DNA of 64,000 nucleotides from Aegilops tauschii subsp. strangulata (GCF_002575655.3 NC_053037.3:319017294-319081293), one strand, 5' to 3'. Positions 1 to 13,408 are shown, counted from the first letter of the stretch. The notes: generated by a model not told the origin, from the letters alone. Made by a program: numbers and translations.

Positions 1-1862
1 ATGTTTGCTTTATATTTACTGTTTCTTCCCCCTCTTCTCTCCGGTAGACCCCGAGACCGATGCTGCCACTGTGATCGACTACGTCGACGACGACCCCTCC
101 TTGCCAGAGCAACCAGGCAAGCCCCCCCCCCCCCCTTGATCACCATATATCGCCTATTCTTCTCTATACAGCTTGCATTAGAGTAGTGTAGCATGTTACT
201 GCTTTCGGTTAATCCTATTCTGCTGCATAGCCTGTCATTGTTGCTAAAGTTGTTACCCTTACCCGCTATCCTATTGCTTAGTATAGGATGCTAGTGTTCC
301 ATCAGTGGCCCTACACTCTTGTCCGTATGCCATGCTATACTACTGGGCCGTGATCACTTCGGGAGGTGATCACGGGTATATACTATATACTTTATATACA
401 TGACACATGTGGTGACTAAAGTCGGGTCAGCTCGTTGAGTACCCGCAAGTGATTCTGATGAGGGGGCTGAAAGGACAGGTGGCTCCATCCCGGTAGAGGT
501 GGGCCTGGGTTCCTGACGGCCCCCGACTGTTACTTTGCGGCGGAGCGACAGGGCGGGTCGAGACCACCTAGGAGAGAGGTGGGCCTGGCCCTGGTCGGCG
601 TCCGCGGATACTTAATAATAACACGCTTAACGAGTTCTTGGTATTTGATCTGAGTCTGGCCATTTGGTCTATACGCACTAACCAACTACGTGGGAAAGTT
701 ATGGGCACTCGACGTCGTGGTATCAGCCGAAGCCTTCGTGACGTCAGCGACTGAGCGGCGCGCGCTGGATTGGAACGTAATCCTGCTCTTGTATTAAGGG
801 GGCTAGTTCTGCTTCCGGCCGCGTACGCAACGTGCAGGTGTGCAATGGGCGATGGGCCCAGACCCCTATGCCATAGGATTTAGACCGACGTGCTGACCTC
901 TCTGTTGTGCCTAGGTAGGGATGCGACGTGTTGATCTTCCGAGGCCGGGTATGACCCAGGAAAGTGTGTCCGGCAAAAGGGGATCGAGCGTGTTGGGTTA
1001 TGTGGTGCACCCCTGCAGGGAAGTTTATCTATTCGAATAGTCGTGTCCCTCGGTAAAAGGACGACCCGGAGTTGTACCTTGACCTTATGACAGCTAGAAC
1101 TGGATACTTAATAAAACACACCCTTCCAAGTGCCAGATATAACCCAGTGATCGCTCTCTAACAAGGCGACGAGGAGGGGATCACCGGGTAGGATTATGCT
1201 ATGCGATGCTACTTGGTGAACTTACCATCTACTCTCTTCTACATGCTGAAAGATGGAGGTGGCTTGAAGCGTAGTCTTCAACAGGATTAGCTATCCCCCT
1301 CTTATTCTGGCATTCTACAGTTCAGTCCACCGATATGGCCCTTTACACTTATACCCATGCATATGTAGTGTAGCTCCTTGCTTGCGAGTACTTTGGATGA
1401 GTACTCATGGTTGTTTTTCTCCCTCTTTTCCCCCTTTCCCTTCTACCTGGTTGACGCAACCAGATGCTGGAGCCCAGGAGCCAGACGCCATCGTCGACGA
1501 CGACTCTTACTACACTGGAGGTGCCTACTGCTACGTGCTGGCCGCTGACGACGACCAGGAGTAGTTTAGGAGGATCCCAGGCAGGAGGCCTGCGCCTCTT
1601 TCGATCCGTATCCCAGTTTGTGCTAGCCTTCTTAAGGCAAATTTGTTTAACTTATGTCTGTACTCAGATATTGTTGCTTCCGCTGACTTGTCTATGATCG
1701 AGCACTTGTATTCGAGCCCTCGAGGCCCCTGGCTTGTATTATGATACTTGTATGACTTATTTATGTTGTAGAGTTGTGTTGAGATATCTTCCCGTGAGTC
1801 CCTGGTCTTGATCGTACACATTTGCGTGCATGTTAGTGTACGATTGAATCGGGGACGTCACA
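1..1862 (+). repeat. Left LTR, 3' part
   Basis: This is the distal part of the left LTR, ending in ACGTCACA at 1862 directly before the primer-binding site. It aligns along its whole length with 7931-9794. It contains a perfect 10-bp inverted repeat (348-357 and 366-375, core GTGATCAC) with an 8-nt loop; the second copy at 8279 onward has one arm mutated. No plausible coding sequence is seen. Confidence 0.85.
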
Positions 1863-1864
1863 AG

Positions 1865-1878
1865 TTGGTATCAGAGCC
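1865..1878 (+). other. Primer-binding site (initiator tRNA-Met type)
   Basis: TTGGTATCAGAGCC lies three bases after the LTR end. It is complementary to the 3' end of plant initiator tRNA-Met, the usual minus-strand primer for many plant LTR elements. It fixes the element as plus-strand and confirms the LTR boundary. Confidence 0.85.
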
Positions 1879-4800
1879 GACTGCCTATAGGAATCCCCCT
1901 TCCACACTCCTTGGCCGAAGTCGAGTCTAGACATTGCAAAACTTTTACTAACATGGTTGTGTGTCTTATGGGCCCACGTCGCCATTGGGTGGTATTAGGA
2001 TCTTTTATTTCTCGTCTATACTCTGGGACTCTGATCTCTCTTCTATTCGGGTTAAATGATTTTTCTAAAATCTAACTTTAGGTTCTCGAGAATACTTCTC
2101 CCCGAGAGCCCCTTCAGTCCAGATGACCGCCTGCTGCACCAGAAAATTTTGAAGATACTCTCCGATGTTTCCCCGAGACCCTGGTGCCCTTCGCCGTTGC
2201 AAATCCATGCCACCGATAAATCCCTATGGAAAGCTACATACACTTGTTGTCCATAACTTCATTTCCAAATGTTCTTGTTATTACAAGATACCCTAAAATA
2301 CTTCGGATATTCCGAGAATCCTTTGGGTCTGCTGCCTTGCAGCTTCTTTTCCTCATGAATACTTGTATGAATAATTCCTCACACTTACCGGGGATTTGTT
2401 CATCCCTAGTTGTCAGGTGTTTCGCAAAATTCTTCGAAATGCCATTCGATCTTCCGAAATCCTCAGTAGCCTATTGCTCTTGATCTTCTTTACCTGCTTG
2501 CATAATGGTTACTTCCATATGTCTAGCAATATTCATTAAAATGCTTTGTGATCGACATTCTGATCATGTTGGATCAACATGTGTGTGAATGCACACAATC
2601 ATCAGTTATTCCCTGAAAATTATCCTTCCGGCTCGGACGTCATTTTGAACATGAGCTGGTTGTCGACCAATCAAATTGCCACCGTTTGTGCCTCTAAGTC
2701 TATTCAACTTACTTGTCTTTTGATCAGAGCATCTGCTTTTGATCCCCCAATTTGGAAATCATAATTCGTTGCATTTAAGGTCTCGAATTATCCAGATTTT
2801 TCTATAATCCGATGCCTTGGCATTATTTCTTCTTCTGGCTGAACATATATACTCAAATCAGTTTCTTTGCGGTCCGCCAGATCCTTTGGTGGATTATTAT
2901 CCGACCATTCCTGCATATTCTCAAAACCTTGAGTTCTTCCCCTGATACACCATGCCTTTGGTAAATTGTATCCTTTGTTTTCTCAACCATGCTCTGTTTT
3001 CGAGTTGGTGGTATTTACTATTGAAGCTTGTGGTATATGTTTCCACGATACCCAGACGGGTTGAACCTATGCCTTCCTTAATATGTGTGAACTCAGAAGT
3101 TTTCACGAGTCATACTCATCTGGTATTTCACCAGGTAAAACTTTCAACACTAATACCTTTATCAAAGCGAGAAGTGAATGGAAGCTTATACATTGAAGAA
3201 GTGGGAGTCGACCTTGAACCTTGCGTTCATGCCCATGGACACGATGTATAACTTATCATGGAAGTTGCTTGTAAAAATAATTACCCCCTTGTTATAAGTT
3301 CATCTTGTATCCGTGGTTCGATCATTTATGATCGTGGTTCTGACCATATTTTCTACTTGATCCCATTTCTCAAGCAAGTGAAAACACTTGTCTTCTGCGG
3401 ATCAATACATCTCCGCAACCCCTATGCAATCTTCCTTCGAGTAATACCCTCCAGTATCTCGAGAATATCAACGAACTGTGTTGCTTCCTACGAGTCTTCA
3501 TCTATTATTGCTTCTCACCGATTTCAGATTTCCCCCGGGTTCTGAGTTATTTCACTCGAGAACACCGATAAGTGAATCGATTCCGCACTCCGATTCAATA
3601 ACTCTATGTAATTTTCATTGCTTACGAGTTTAATAATCCTTCAAGTCATTCCTAGCCTGATCGGCTATATCATTGTGCTAAATTTTAACTGTGCTACCTG
3701 GTCCTTCTTCCCAGAGCATAATTTTCGACGATGAGATAACCTTACGCCATTCTTCCTCGTCGTATCATTTCGCCTTGAACAACAAGCTTAATTTTGAGTT
3801 CGTGTCGTAACCGTGGTTCCAATAACCTTTCGCTTCATCATTCCTTTGACTTGATGTCATCACCGATCGATTACATCTTCATGAAATCTCGTGACAAATG
3901 TGTCGTGATCATCATCAGTATTCTGAGATCTTCCAGGATATCGATCGAATTCATGATGGGAAATACCATCCTTGCCCCTCGATAATGTGGGTTATCATCG
4001 ACAACATCCTTTCCTTCCCCCAACACAAACTTGTTCATGTTATGGATGCAACTTGCTATCCAGTTTGTGTTATGTTCTACCTTGAAGTATTACTGTCCTT
4101 ATGTCAAGGATGTTGCAAGGATTGCTCCACCTCTTAATAATTCTTGGTATAGTGATACTTCTCACAAGCACCATTATTTCTTGGTCCCCGTATTGACTAA
4201 CCGGGAATATCAACAAGTGGACGATGATGTTTGGGTTCTGTACTTCTAGCAGCCCTATTGCTTTGAAGTTAATGGTCGATAGTTCATTCTTAGACTATTG
4301 GTTATTGAATCACCATTCTAACATTGATCATGCTACCTAAGCCAATATTTTGGGTACACCTTTCAACCAATGTTTAATTGTGTATGTTTTCCTCGAGCAT
4401 ACATCATTACATCATTTGATCTGGCAAGTGTTATCTCCTTGTTCGCATAATTGTGGAAATCTATCTTTAGTAAAACTCGAGGAATTGTCGCTGAGTCCAT
4501 CAGCCACCCCCTCATCATTTCCCTTGTTTAATGATGAATTTTTGTTTCGAAACTCGCTCCCATAGTTCATTTCCTAAGAATTTTACAATGTCATCTCGTC
4601 AATTGTGTTGCACCTTTTCTTCTTAGGCATCCTGAGTCTGAGGTTTCCTAACACCGATCAGATCTGAATCTCGGCCGGCTATGATGGTTGGAGCATATTT
4701 TCAAGAGTTATAACATTGGTCTTTATATGACCCGGTAAGGTGATGTCATGCCTAGCACACTTGACCGGAGGACCTATTGTTATAGTTCTTCCTTTCAGCA

Positions 4801-5859
4801 AGGTTATCCATTCTTCCATGAGAAAATTGTAAGACTTATTCTACAAGTTTTTCCTGATGGATCCTTCCTGTATCCAAAGTCTCATCTTTGCTTGAAGACC
4901 ATGTCAATGCTATCTCGAAGCATGTCTGTGGTACTCCGATTTCCAATAAGAGCATTTGAAGGACAATGCTAAATTTTCTTTGTCCATTATCCAAACACCG
5001 TTGTATGGGTGATGTCAAGAAATTTCTCTCCCCTTACCTAAAGGGTTTTCTACTTCTATCCAATCATGGATATCATGCTCTGCTTACCCTTGGGAAGGAT
5101 ATACCCCTGAAATATGTGTTTAAACACATTTTCCTTTCCATTGTTCTGTTAATCTGATAAACACCTTTTCCTTTCCATTGTTTTCTTTAACCTTTCTGGT
5201 GATCACTTTGATCTAAGCAGTATTAATTCCCTGCTTATGTGAACACCTCGGTGTACAACCCTGTCAGTAAGACCCCGTTACTTTTGTTGATGACATTTCG
5301 GTAACCGCCGATGGACGAGAACTTTGCCTACTGGTCCGCCTCGTTTCAACGAGCAGGAAAATGGTTCTCTTCGTCCCTCGCCCTTGGTACCGACGGTGTT
5401 GCCGACATAATCGACAGGCTACCCTCTGACATGCCTTGCTACCATGACCGTGCAATATGTCGGCGTCCTTCCTACTTTTGAACCACATGGTGGGCCCATA
5501 ACCCACAGTTCCACAGGATCGAAACCTGACTCTCCTGTATGTCCCTGTTTTCCGAAATTGTCCCTCGCGCTTGGCTTACCCACGTAGTGATCTATTCTGG
5601 TATCATACGCAATACTTATTCCCATTGCTCTGAACCCCTTTCACCCTCTGTTTCAGGTAACGAACGATTGCCTACCCGGTTGAAGCTTCTTATTGCTCCT
5701 TCTTACCTTGCTCTCGATGACTTTCTCGAATTTCAACTCGAGAGATGCCTCTATGCCACGTTCACCGAGATAGCCCCCAGGTACCTATCTTGTTTTGAAC
5801 TCCATCCATCCCGAGTCTTCCCCATTACTCCACCTCTTAAATCTCGGGATGAGATTTCT
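1879..5859 (+). other. Non-coding internal domain of the LARD-like element
   Basis: About 4.0 kb between primer site and purine tract. Open frames here are short (113 codons at most) and none shows a zinc knuckle, D-S/T-G protease, integrase HHCC/DDE, YVDD or RNase H motif. Composition is unremarkable, and I see no internal tandem repeat or nested insertion. It is therefore read as a conserved-length non-coding cargo rather than as a gene region. Confidence 0.6.
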
Positions 5860-5875
5860 TGTAGTGGAGGAGATT
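5860..5875 (+). other. Polypurine tract before the right LTR
   Basis: A purine-rich stretch containing GTGGAGGAGA sits directly before the TGTAACACC start of the right LTR. This is where plus-strand DNA synthesis is expected to be primed. Confidence 0.6.
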
Positions 5876-8800
5876 TGTAACACCCCGAGAATCATGCTAC
5901 AATAATCCCCTTTAAATGTTGCCTTGTCATCATTGTTACTGTTGCTAATCTCACTTTGATTCTATTCCAGTCCAAATCTCAATTTCAAATTAAAGTCAAA
6001 ATTCTAAATTGCTCAAACATGAAAACTAAAATGCTCATCATGTGGCAAATATCCTTTTGGCAATATTGGTGGCGAACCAACATTTTTGCAAAGTATTTAA
6101 ATGCCCTAAACTAATTAAAACAATGGTTAAAACGTTGCTTAAATGCCTTTTGTTTTATAAAAATGCTAAGCTAATTTATTTAACTACCAAACTAATTGTG
6201 GCAGTAGTCTAAATTATAATAATAATTTAGGTTCAAGCTCTATGTTTTATAAAACTGTTTTGCCTTTTGAAATTAAAAGAAAACAAAGAAGTTTCAAAAA
6301 AAGAAAGAAAAGAAAAGCCCCCCCCCCCACTGGGCCAACCGGCCCAGCCCCCGACCTAACCGGCCAAGCCGCCCTGTATAACTCCCCTAGCCCTCGACCT
6401 AACCCTAGACTGCCCCGAACCCCACCCTCTCCCTACAGCGCCGCCAGGGGAGAGCCCCACGCTCGACCCCCGATCCACTTCCCCACCCCCACGATCCCAT
6501 CTCTCTCGCACGACCCCCCTGCCCCGCTCGATCTGGACGCCCGCCCGCGCCCAGGGCGCCCGTCCCCGTCGCAGTAGCTGCCTCACCTCACCCCGACACC
6601 CATCCGCCGCCTCGTCCCCTCCGTCCCTGATCTGGAATTGGGGCTCGGCCTCGACGACGCCGCCGCCGCTCGGAGCCCCCTCGCCAGAACCACGACGCCA
6701 CCGGACCGCCTCGCCTCCTTCCTCTCCATGCTGCACCGCGCCCGTCTTCCTCGAGCTCCGCCCGTGCTCCGTCCATGGCCACCCCGACCTCCCGCCGCAC
6801 ATCATCGCCGTTGGGCTGCTCATCGCCGGCCTCCCCGAGCCTCCCCTGCAACGCGGGTGAGGAACCCCACCGGTCTCCTCCTTCCTCTGTTGTTGCGCTC
6901 ACCGTTGCTCGCACCGCCTACGCCTCGACCATGCCCGACGCGTGCGCCCGCGCACTGCCGCCTTCCCTGACGCGCACTCACCACGCTCCCAGACCGCGCC
7001 CCGCCCACGACTGACTCTGGCTGCGGCCGGCCCTGCTCCCCATCCCCGCGCGGCTGCCTTCGCCGGCGTCCGCCACCGCTCCCCGCTATCCCCGCGCGTG
7101 ACGGAGCCCCTCTCCCGCCACTGCCGCTGTCGGGCGCCGCTCCGGCCGGCCTCGCCGCGACCGCGCCCGGGTCTGCCTCGCCCGGTAGCCCGTGCCCTCA
7201 ACTGGCCTGAGCCACTGACGAATGGGGCCCACGCCCCTGTCTTCAGAAAAACAAAAAAAGAAATGTTATTAAAAATAAAATAACTACTAAAATAATTAAT
7301 TAATTATTGGTTCAGTTAATTAACTTAATTAATTTTGCCTAATTAACTAATTAACTAATTAGCTAATCAGTTAGTCAGAGGACTCTATGATAGTGGGGCC
7401 CCACCCCTAGTAAGCTTAATTTACCCCCCCCCCTTTTAAAATATGTGACACTGACAGATGGGCCCCATTGACCCTGTTGACCGGTCAACTTTGACCCAGT
7501 CAACGCTGACTGTACTGCTGACTGGGCACTGACCGGCCCCACACGTCAGGGTTGACCATGGTCAACTCAGGTGGCTGATGACGTCATGATGACGCCATGC
7601 TGGTGCAATAACCCTATTTTAGTTTAATAATAAATCTAGGATATTGCTTAAACTTCAGAAATTCATATAAACTAATCTGTAACTCGGATGAAAAAGTTTT
7701 ATACATGAAAGTTGCTCAGAACAACAAGACGAATCCGAATACGCGGTCCGTTTACCTGTCAGATGCCTCTAACTATCTGAACATGGAACATTCCCCCTCC
7801 AGTCATCTATCTAACACAGGTTCGGAACCGGGAATACATTCCCGGTTGAATTCCCCCTTCACCTATAACGTGTAGCCATGCGTTAGGTCACACCCGGCAC
7901 AGCATATTGCCACGTTATGCTTTGTGATGCTATGTTTGCTTTATATTTACTGTTTCTTCCCCCTCTTCTCTCCGGTAGACCCCGAGACCGATGCTGCCCC
8001 TGTGATCGACTACGTCGACGACGACCCCTCCTTGCCAGAGCAACCAGGCAAGCCCCCCCCCCCCCCTTGATCACCAGATATCGCCTATTCTTCTCTATAC
8101 AGCTTGCATTAGAGTAGTGTAGCATGTTACTGCTTTCGGTTAACCCTATTCTGCTGCATAGCCTGTCATTGTTGCTACAGTTGTTACCCTTACCTGCTAT
8201 CCTACTGCTTAGTATAGGATGCTAGTGTTCCATCAGTGGCCCTACACTCTTGCCCGTCTGCCATGCTATACTACTGGGCCGTGATCACTTCGGGAGGTGA
8301 TCAAGGGTATATACTATATAATTTATATACATGACACATGTGGTGACTAAAGTCGGGTCAGCTCGTTGAGTACCCGCAAGTGATTCTGATGAGGCGGCTA
8401 AAAGGACAGGTGGCTCCGTCCCGGTTGAGGTGGGCCTGGGTTCCTGACGGCCCCCGACTGTTACTTTGTGGCAGAGCAACAGGGCGGGTTGAGACCACCT
8501 AGGAGAGAGGTGGGCCTGGCCCTGGTCGGCGTCCGCGGATACTTAATAATAACACGCTTAACGAGTTCTTGGTATTTGATCTGAGTCTTGCCATTTGGTC
8601 TATACGCACGAACCAACTACGTGGGAAAGTTATGGGCACTCGACGTCGTGGTATCAGCCGAAGCCTTCGTGACGTCAGCGACTGAGCGGCGTGCGCCGGA
8701 TTGGAACATAAGCCTACTCTTGTATTAAGGGGGCTAGTTCTGCTTCCGGCCGCGTACGCAACGTGGAGGTGTGCAATGGGCGATGGGCCCAGACCCCTGC

Positions 8801-9794
8801 GCCATAGGATTTAGACCGGCGTGCTGACCTCTCTGTTGTGCCTAGGTAGAGCTGCGACGTGTTGATCTTCCGAGGCCAGGCATGACCCAGGAAAGTGTGT
8901 TTGGCCAAAGGGGACCGAGCGTGTTGGGTTATGTGGTGCACCCCTGCAGGGAAGTTTATCTATTCGAATAGCTGTGTCCCTCGGTAAAAGGACGACCCGG
9001 AGTTGTACCTTGACCTTATGACAACTAGAACTGGATACTTAATAAAACACACCCTTCCAAGTGCCAGATATAACCCGGTGATCGCTCTCTAACATGGCGA
9101 CGAGGAGGGGATCACCGGGTCGGATTATGCTATGCGATGCTACTTAGTGAACTTACCATCTACTCTCTTCTACATGCTGAAAGATGGAGGTGGCCTGAAG
9201 CGTAGTCTTCGACAGGATTAGCTATGCCCCTCTTATTCTGGCATTCTGCAGTTCAGTCCACCGATATGGCCCTTTACACTTATACCCATGCATATGTAGT
9301 GTAGCTCCTTGCTTGTGAGTACTTTGGATGAGTACTCACGGTTGCTTTTCTCCCTATTTTCCCCCTTTCCCTTCTACCTGGTTGACGCAACCAGATGCTG
9401 GAGCCCAGGAGCCAGACGCCACCGTCGACGACGACTCTTACTACACTGGAGGTGCCTACTGCTACGTGCAGGCCGCTGACGACGACCAGGAGTAGTTTAG
9501 GAGGATCCCAGGCAGGAGGCCTGCGCCTCTTTCGATCTGTATCCCAGTTTGTGCTAGCCTTCTTAAGGCAAACTTGTTTAACTTATTTCTGTACTCAGAT
9601 ATTGTTGCTTTCGCTGACTCGTCTATGATCGAGCACTTGTATTCGAGCCCTCGAGGCCCCTGGCTTGTATTATGATGCTTGTATGACTTATTTATGTTGT
9701 AGAGTTGTGTTGTGATATCTTCCCGTGAGTCCCTGATCTTGATCGTACACATTTGCGTGCATGATTAGTGTACGATTGAATCGGGGGCGTCACA
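5876..9794 (+). repeat. Right LTR, complete (3919 bp)
   Basis: The LTR runs from TGTAACACC to GTCACA, with TG/CA ends. It is mosaic. An AT-rich start is followed by a very GC-rich block at about 6310-7210 that resembles a transcript leader, an AT-rich block of reiterated TTAATTAA-like words at 7270-7380, and a cluster of TTGAC and TGACGTCA motifs at 7468-7586. The final 1.86 kb is shared with the left LTR. Long frames in the GC-rich block exist on both strands, lack family similarity and are treated as composition artefacts. The five bases after the end are ATCTT; the matching target duplication lies outside the window. Confidence 0.85.
7468..7586 (+). promoter_or_regulatory. W-box cluster plus TGACGTCA site in LTR
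   Basis: Seven TTGAC cores occur within 98 bp: forward at 7468, 7477, 7491 and 7552, reverse at 7484, 7499 and 7561. A palindromic TGACGTCA follows at 7579-7586. TTGAC is the core of the WRKY-bound W-box, and TGACGTCA is a bZIP/TGA-type site. The density is visible directly; a role in stress-inducible LTR transcription is inference. Confidence 0.45.
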
Positions 9795-12780
9795 ATCTTG
9801 TAGGTGATGGAGCTCCCCTTTGGTTCATCTTGCAGATGTGTTTTTGGGTAGTACAAATACATCGCTATAGTTGTTACAGATGTGGTAGCTTGCGGAGTAC
9901 TAAAAAGACCAACTGCTTAGGATTACTATAATGAACTAATAAAAAAATTGAGTCCTTCAGGATCCTCTAGTTCTGGATGCCCACCGCCATCCCTGTCAAC
10001 CCCTATTTATTCACCATAAGGAGGCTCTCTGCTTGTCACTCGGTTGTCCTCTATTTGTTCTAGCTTCTGAAGAAATTGCAAATCAAGTTTAGTTTGATGA
10101 TGGTTGTTGAGGATTACATCTGTGTGCTTTGATTGATTTATTTTCCGAATCTTGACTTGCTAAAATGAACATACTCTATTTTCAATCAATTGATGGAGTG
10201 CAGGAAATCCAAAATTGTCTTGTTGTTTACTCCATCAATTCATATAAGTTCAGCTATTTTATTGCTAAATAAGTTCAACTATTTTATCAAAAATAGGGGG
10301 CTATAAGATGTTTACTGTCATTGCCCTTCCAAAACATGTCGTTGGTGTCGAACCATTCACAGTGAGTTTCAGTCCATAGGTTGCTCGTGATCCTCGCTCC
10401 TTCAGATCCACTTCATCGGTGCCGTCAGTCCACAGGAGTAGGGGTGGCGTGCCCGTCAACAAACAAGAACAGAAGGTATGTGCTGGGAAAACTTGAGATT
10501 ATATACGCATTTGGGTAATAGAAGTTGTACCTTCTTTCAAAGTTCAAAATGAAAGATATTCAGTTCAACTTGTTGTAGCAAAACATGTGTGAAACCTTGG
10601 CAACGTGTCTACACACTATCTAGTATAGAAAAAATGTCCGGCGTAGTCCAGCATGCCGCCGCCTACCCCTGCCTCCGAGCGCCGCTGGTCTATAAGTTCA
10701 ACATGCAAAACCCTATAAGTTCATATTTCAAAACAAATGAAGTATTTGGGAAGTAAAATTAAGTATTTCAAAGTACAGAAATCTTTTTAGGTTTCTTTGG
10801 GAACTTCTAATGTTACTGAACATGAACTTGCTTGGTTACACAAATATGAAACTGATTGTGCAAGTCACTTAGAATGTGTTTGAACTTGTTATGGGAACTC
10901 ATGACTTGCTATGATTAAATGCAGGGAGCAACTGGTGCCGAATGGTCCCCTGGGAGCTAGTCTTTCAGTTCATTGTATGAAAAAAAAGCAAAGTTCATCT
11001 TGTCTAGTAGAGGTTGCTGCTGGTGTCTGTTCATTGTCGATTTCGTTTTGGGAAATATCCAAAACTTACTACTAAGAACGGATGCAGTTTGTCTTGCGCA
11101 AGTTGGAAATTCCCTGATGCTGAGTGTCTTAGTATAACCCTACATCACACAGGAAACAGTGTGTGTACATTTTTGGATTTTATTTTGGAAGGTTCACGCA
11201 TCCATATTAGAGAGATTCATCGGACATAATTTTGCAAGGTCAGAAAAAACAATTGCTCAGTACATCACAGCAGCTCTTCGATGCAAAAAGGATGGCTCTT
11301 CTCAAGTCAACAGCTAACCAAACTGGGTAAGTTTTTAGAAATTCATTCTAGTGTGAAACGTTGGTGAGATTCTGATTAAGACTTTTGTCCATTCCAGCAA
11401 CTTCAGGGTAGCTCGGTCAAATATGGCGGCTGTGCAGTAAACAACTTCAGTTGAGAAATCAGCAAGGTGTAATGCATACTATCTTCTATAACTCATTTCA
11501 CTTCACGGTTTCTTCACCTGTTTGTTGTTTCCTAATTATCCTAATTCCCAAATGTTCTACTCAACTTCAGCGCCATGCTCAGTCCAATCCCGTGGCTTCA
11601 GGGTGGCCGAGTTCGTCGCGACCATCAGTTCAGAGACCTGCGTCACTGCGTGTGTTGCTACCATGGCCGCCTGTGTCACTGCGTGCTCTGTCAACAACCT
11701 CCTGCACAAGGAAAATCAATAGGAGTAGAGGCGTCTGCGATGCTGTGTTCTAGCGAGGTGGCTGATTATGTTTGTCAGTTTGTAATACTTTGGCCACAGA
11801 GTACTTCTGTATCCTTTTCTGACCGGAGCATGACTATAGCTTATGTCAGTACAAACTTTGATTGTGATGGTACTACAAACTTTATAAAAACACCAGTAAT
11901 CCATTTTTACTAGTACTTATCTTTTATACAATTCACATGGATTGTGCCCCTATTACCAACTGTGGTATAAAAATGCACTGTGCTCACCATTTTATTTTAG
12001 TTCATCAATTTGTAATACTTTAAAGAGAGGAGGTAAATGTGAACCATTCAGTTTTGTATTATAAAAAGTGTTAATGTGAGAAACTTCAAAAATATCTTGT
12101 TTAATAAATTCTGCTTGTTCTGTGTATAGTATTTATTGAGCTAAAAATGGTATGGTTCAAAACTTCAAACATTCTTGTCGATCTCATTGTAATCGTCCTT
12201 GTTTTGTGAGTTTCCTTATGCAAGCTTTGTGGTCAGTCCAGATGGGAGAAGGTGATCCGTCCAAAGTGTAATTCTGTGACGTTGACGTCCAAGTTATACA
12301 ACTGATCCGTACAAACAAAAACGGTGGTCTGTTCTACAAAGGAAAAATTGTTTAATTAAAAATATTGATCAGTACAAGTTAAAAACGGTGGTCCGTTCAG
12401 AATAAAAGAAATTACAGAAATTCAAAGTGTAAAAGTTCAAGCTAAATGAAACCCTATGCAATTCAAATGGTAGAAGTACAACTCGTAAAATGAGAGAAGT
12501 CCAGAACATCATTGTAAAAAATGCTGAGTTAAAAAAAGAAACACACAAAACATTCCTCTTTTTGAAAAAAAAGGCATTCCGTTCAATCATATAAACATGC
12601 AAGTTCGGGGACGATGATACCGTAAACCGTTGAAAAGTTACAAAGTTTAAAAATACCTCAGTACAAACAAACACATAAATCAGTACGAGTACTCTATTTT
12701 TAAGACAGGAAAACAACAAAATCTGTCTTGCCGTATTCAAAATTACTCTTAGGCGGTTGCGAATTTAAAAAAATGTTCAA
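9795..12780. other. Non-coding stretch, possible decayed DNA transposon
   Basis: No convincing gene is present. Short words related to AGTTCA, CAGTACAA and CCGTTCA recur many times at 10240-11000 and again at 12230-12740. Clustering of short subterminal motifs is typical of CACTA and similar DNA transposons. No CACTA terminus or paired TIR was found, so the class stays open. Small open frames at 11451-11913 and 12369-12740 show no domain. Confidence 0.3.
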
Positions 12781-12789
12781 CATGACTAA

Positions 12790-13330
12790 GTTTCGCATTT
12801 TCGATAGCTTTCCAATGGTATATTATTTGCCCCATTTCGACAAACTTTAACAATCGCGTTCTAAATTAAATTTGACCGTATTCGAATTCATATTAAAACC
12901 GTAAAGAATTAGAAAAAAACTTTATATACGAAAAAGTTGTGCATTTTCCATAGCTTGCAACGTCGTATCATTTGCGTCAATCCGACAAACCATTTGCAAA
13001 AAAACGTAAAAATACGTTTCGCCCAGAATTTCACCGTTTTTCAAGTTACTTTCAAATCATATATAATCTGAAAAAACATTACATATGTGGAAGATGCGGA
13101 TTTTCATCAGCTTTCCAACGCCATCTTATTTGCTCAATTCTGACAAACCGTTTGAAAATTGAGTCCAAAATACGAGTCGCGTTTTCGGTTTTGAAAAAAA
13201 AATGGTTTTTCAAAACGGCTCTTAAATCATAGTGATTTTGCAAAAACTTTCAATATACTTGTAATATAGATGTCAAGAGATTTCCAACGATATATTACAC
13301 GCCCCGTTCCAAAAAAATAAATTGCAAATT
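12790..13330. repeat. Degenerate tandem repeat, about 150-165 bp unit, four copies
   Basis: A recognisable core is seen four times, at about 12795, 12943, 13098 and 13267: a word like GCATTTTC, then ATAGCTTTCCAACG, TATTATTTGC and CGACAAAC. Each copy has diverged strongly from the others. The unit is too long for a microsatellite and is best read as an ancient satellite-like or subterminal repeat block. Confidence 0.5.
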
Positions 13331-13408
13331 TTTTGGAACTAAAGAAGACGATTTTCAATGGAAATGTAAGTATCAGTTCAACCGCTCGAATTAATCAGTT
13401 CAATAATG

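Larger units (their letters stand above)
1..9794 (+). mobile_element. LARD-like LTR retrotransposon, 5' end outside window
   Basis: Positions 1-1862 recur as 7931-9794, with roughly 3 percent differences by eye. The right copy starts TGTAACACC at 5876 and ends GTCACA at 9794, so the full LTR is about 3.9 kb and the left one is missing roughly its first 2 kb. A primer site complementary to initiator tRNA-Met follows the left LTR, and a purine-rich tract precedes the right LTR. The 4.0 kb internal domain shows no gag, protease, integrase or reverse transcriptase motif in any frame. Long LTRs around a non-coding core fit the Large Retrotransposon Derivative (LARD) class known from barley and wheat. 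The exact family is not assigned, and a very decayed Gypsy element is the alternative. Confidence 0.75.

Noticed and set aside
6242..7283. Long overlapping ORFs on both strands in GC-rich sequence
   Set aside because: They lie inside a proven LTR, occur in several frames on both strands and are Arg/Pro-rich as expected from GC composition. No domain is recognisable.
10160..10245. Inverted repeat AATTGATGGAGT / ACTCCATCAATT as transposon termini
   Set aside because: The arms are only about 12 bp, the interval is about 50 bp and no target duplication is seen.
12369..12740. 123-codon minus-strand ORF rich in Phe and Leu
   Set aside because: It is AT-rich non-coding sequence with reiterated short motifs. 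The hydrophobic residues follow from T-rich composition.
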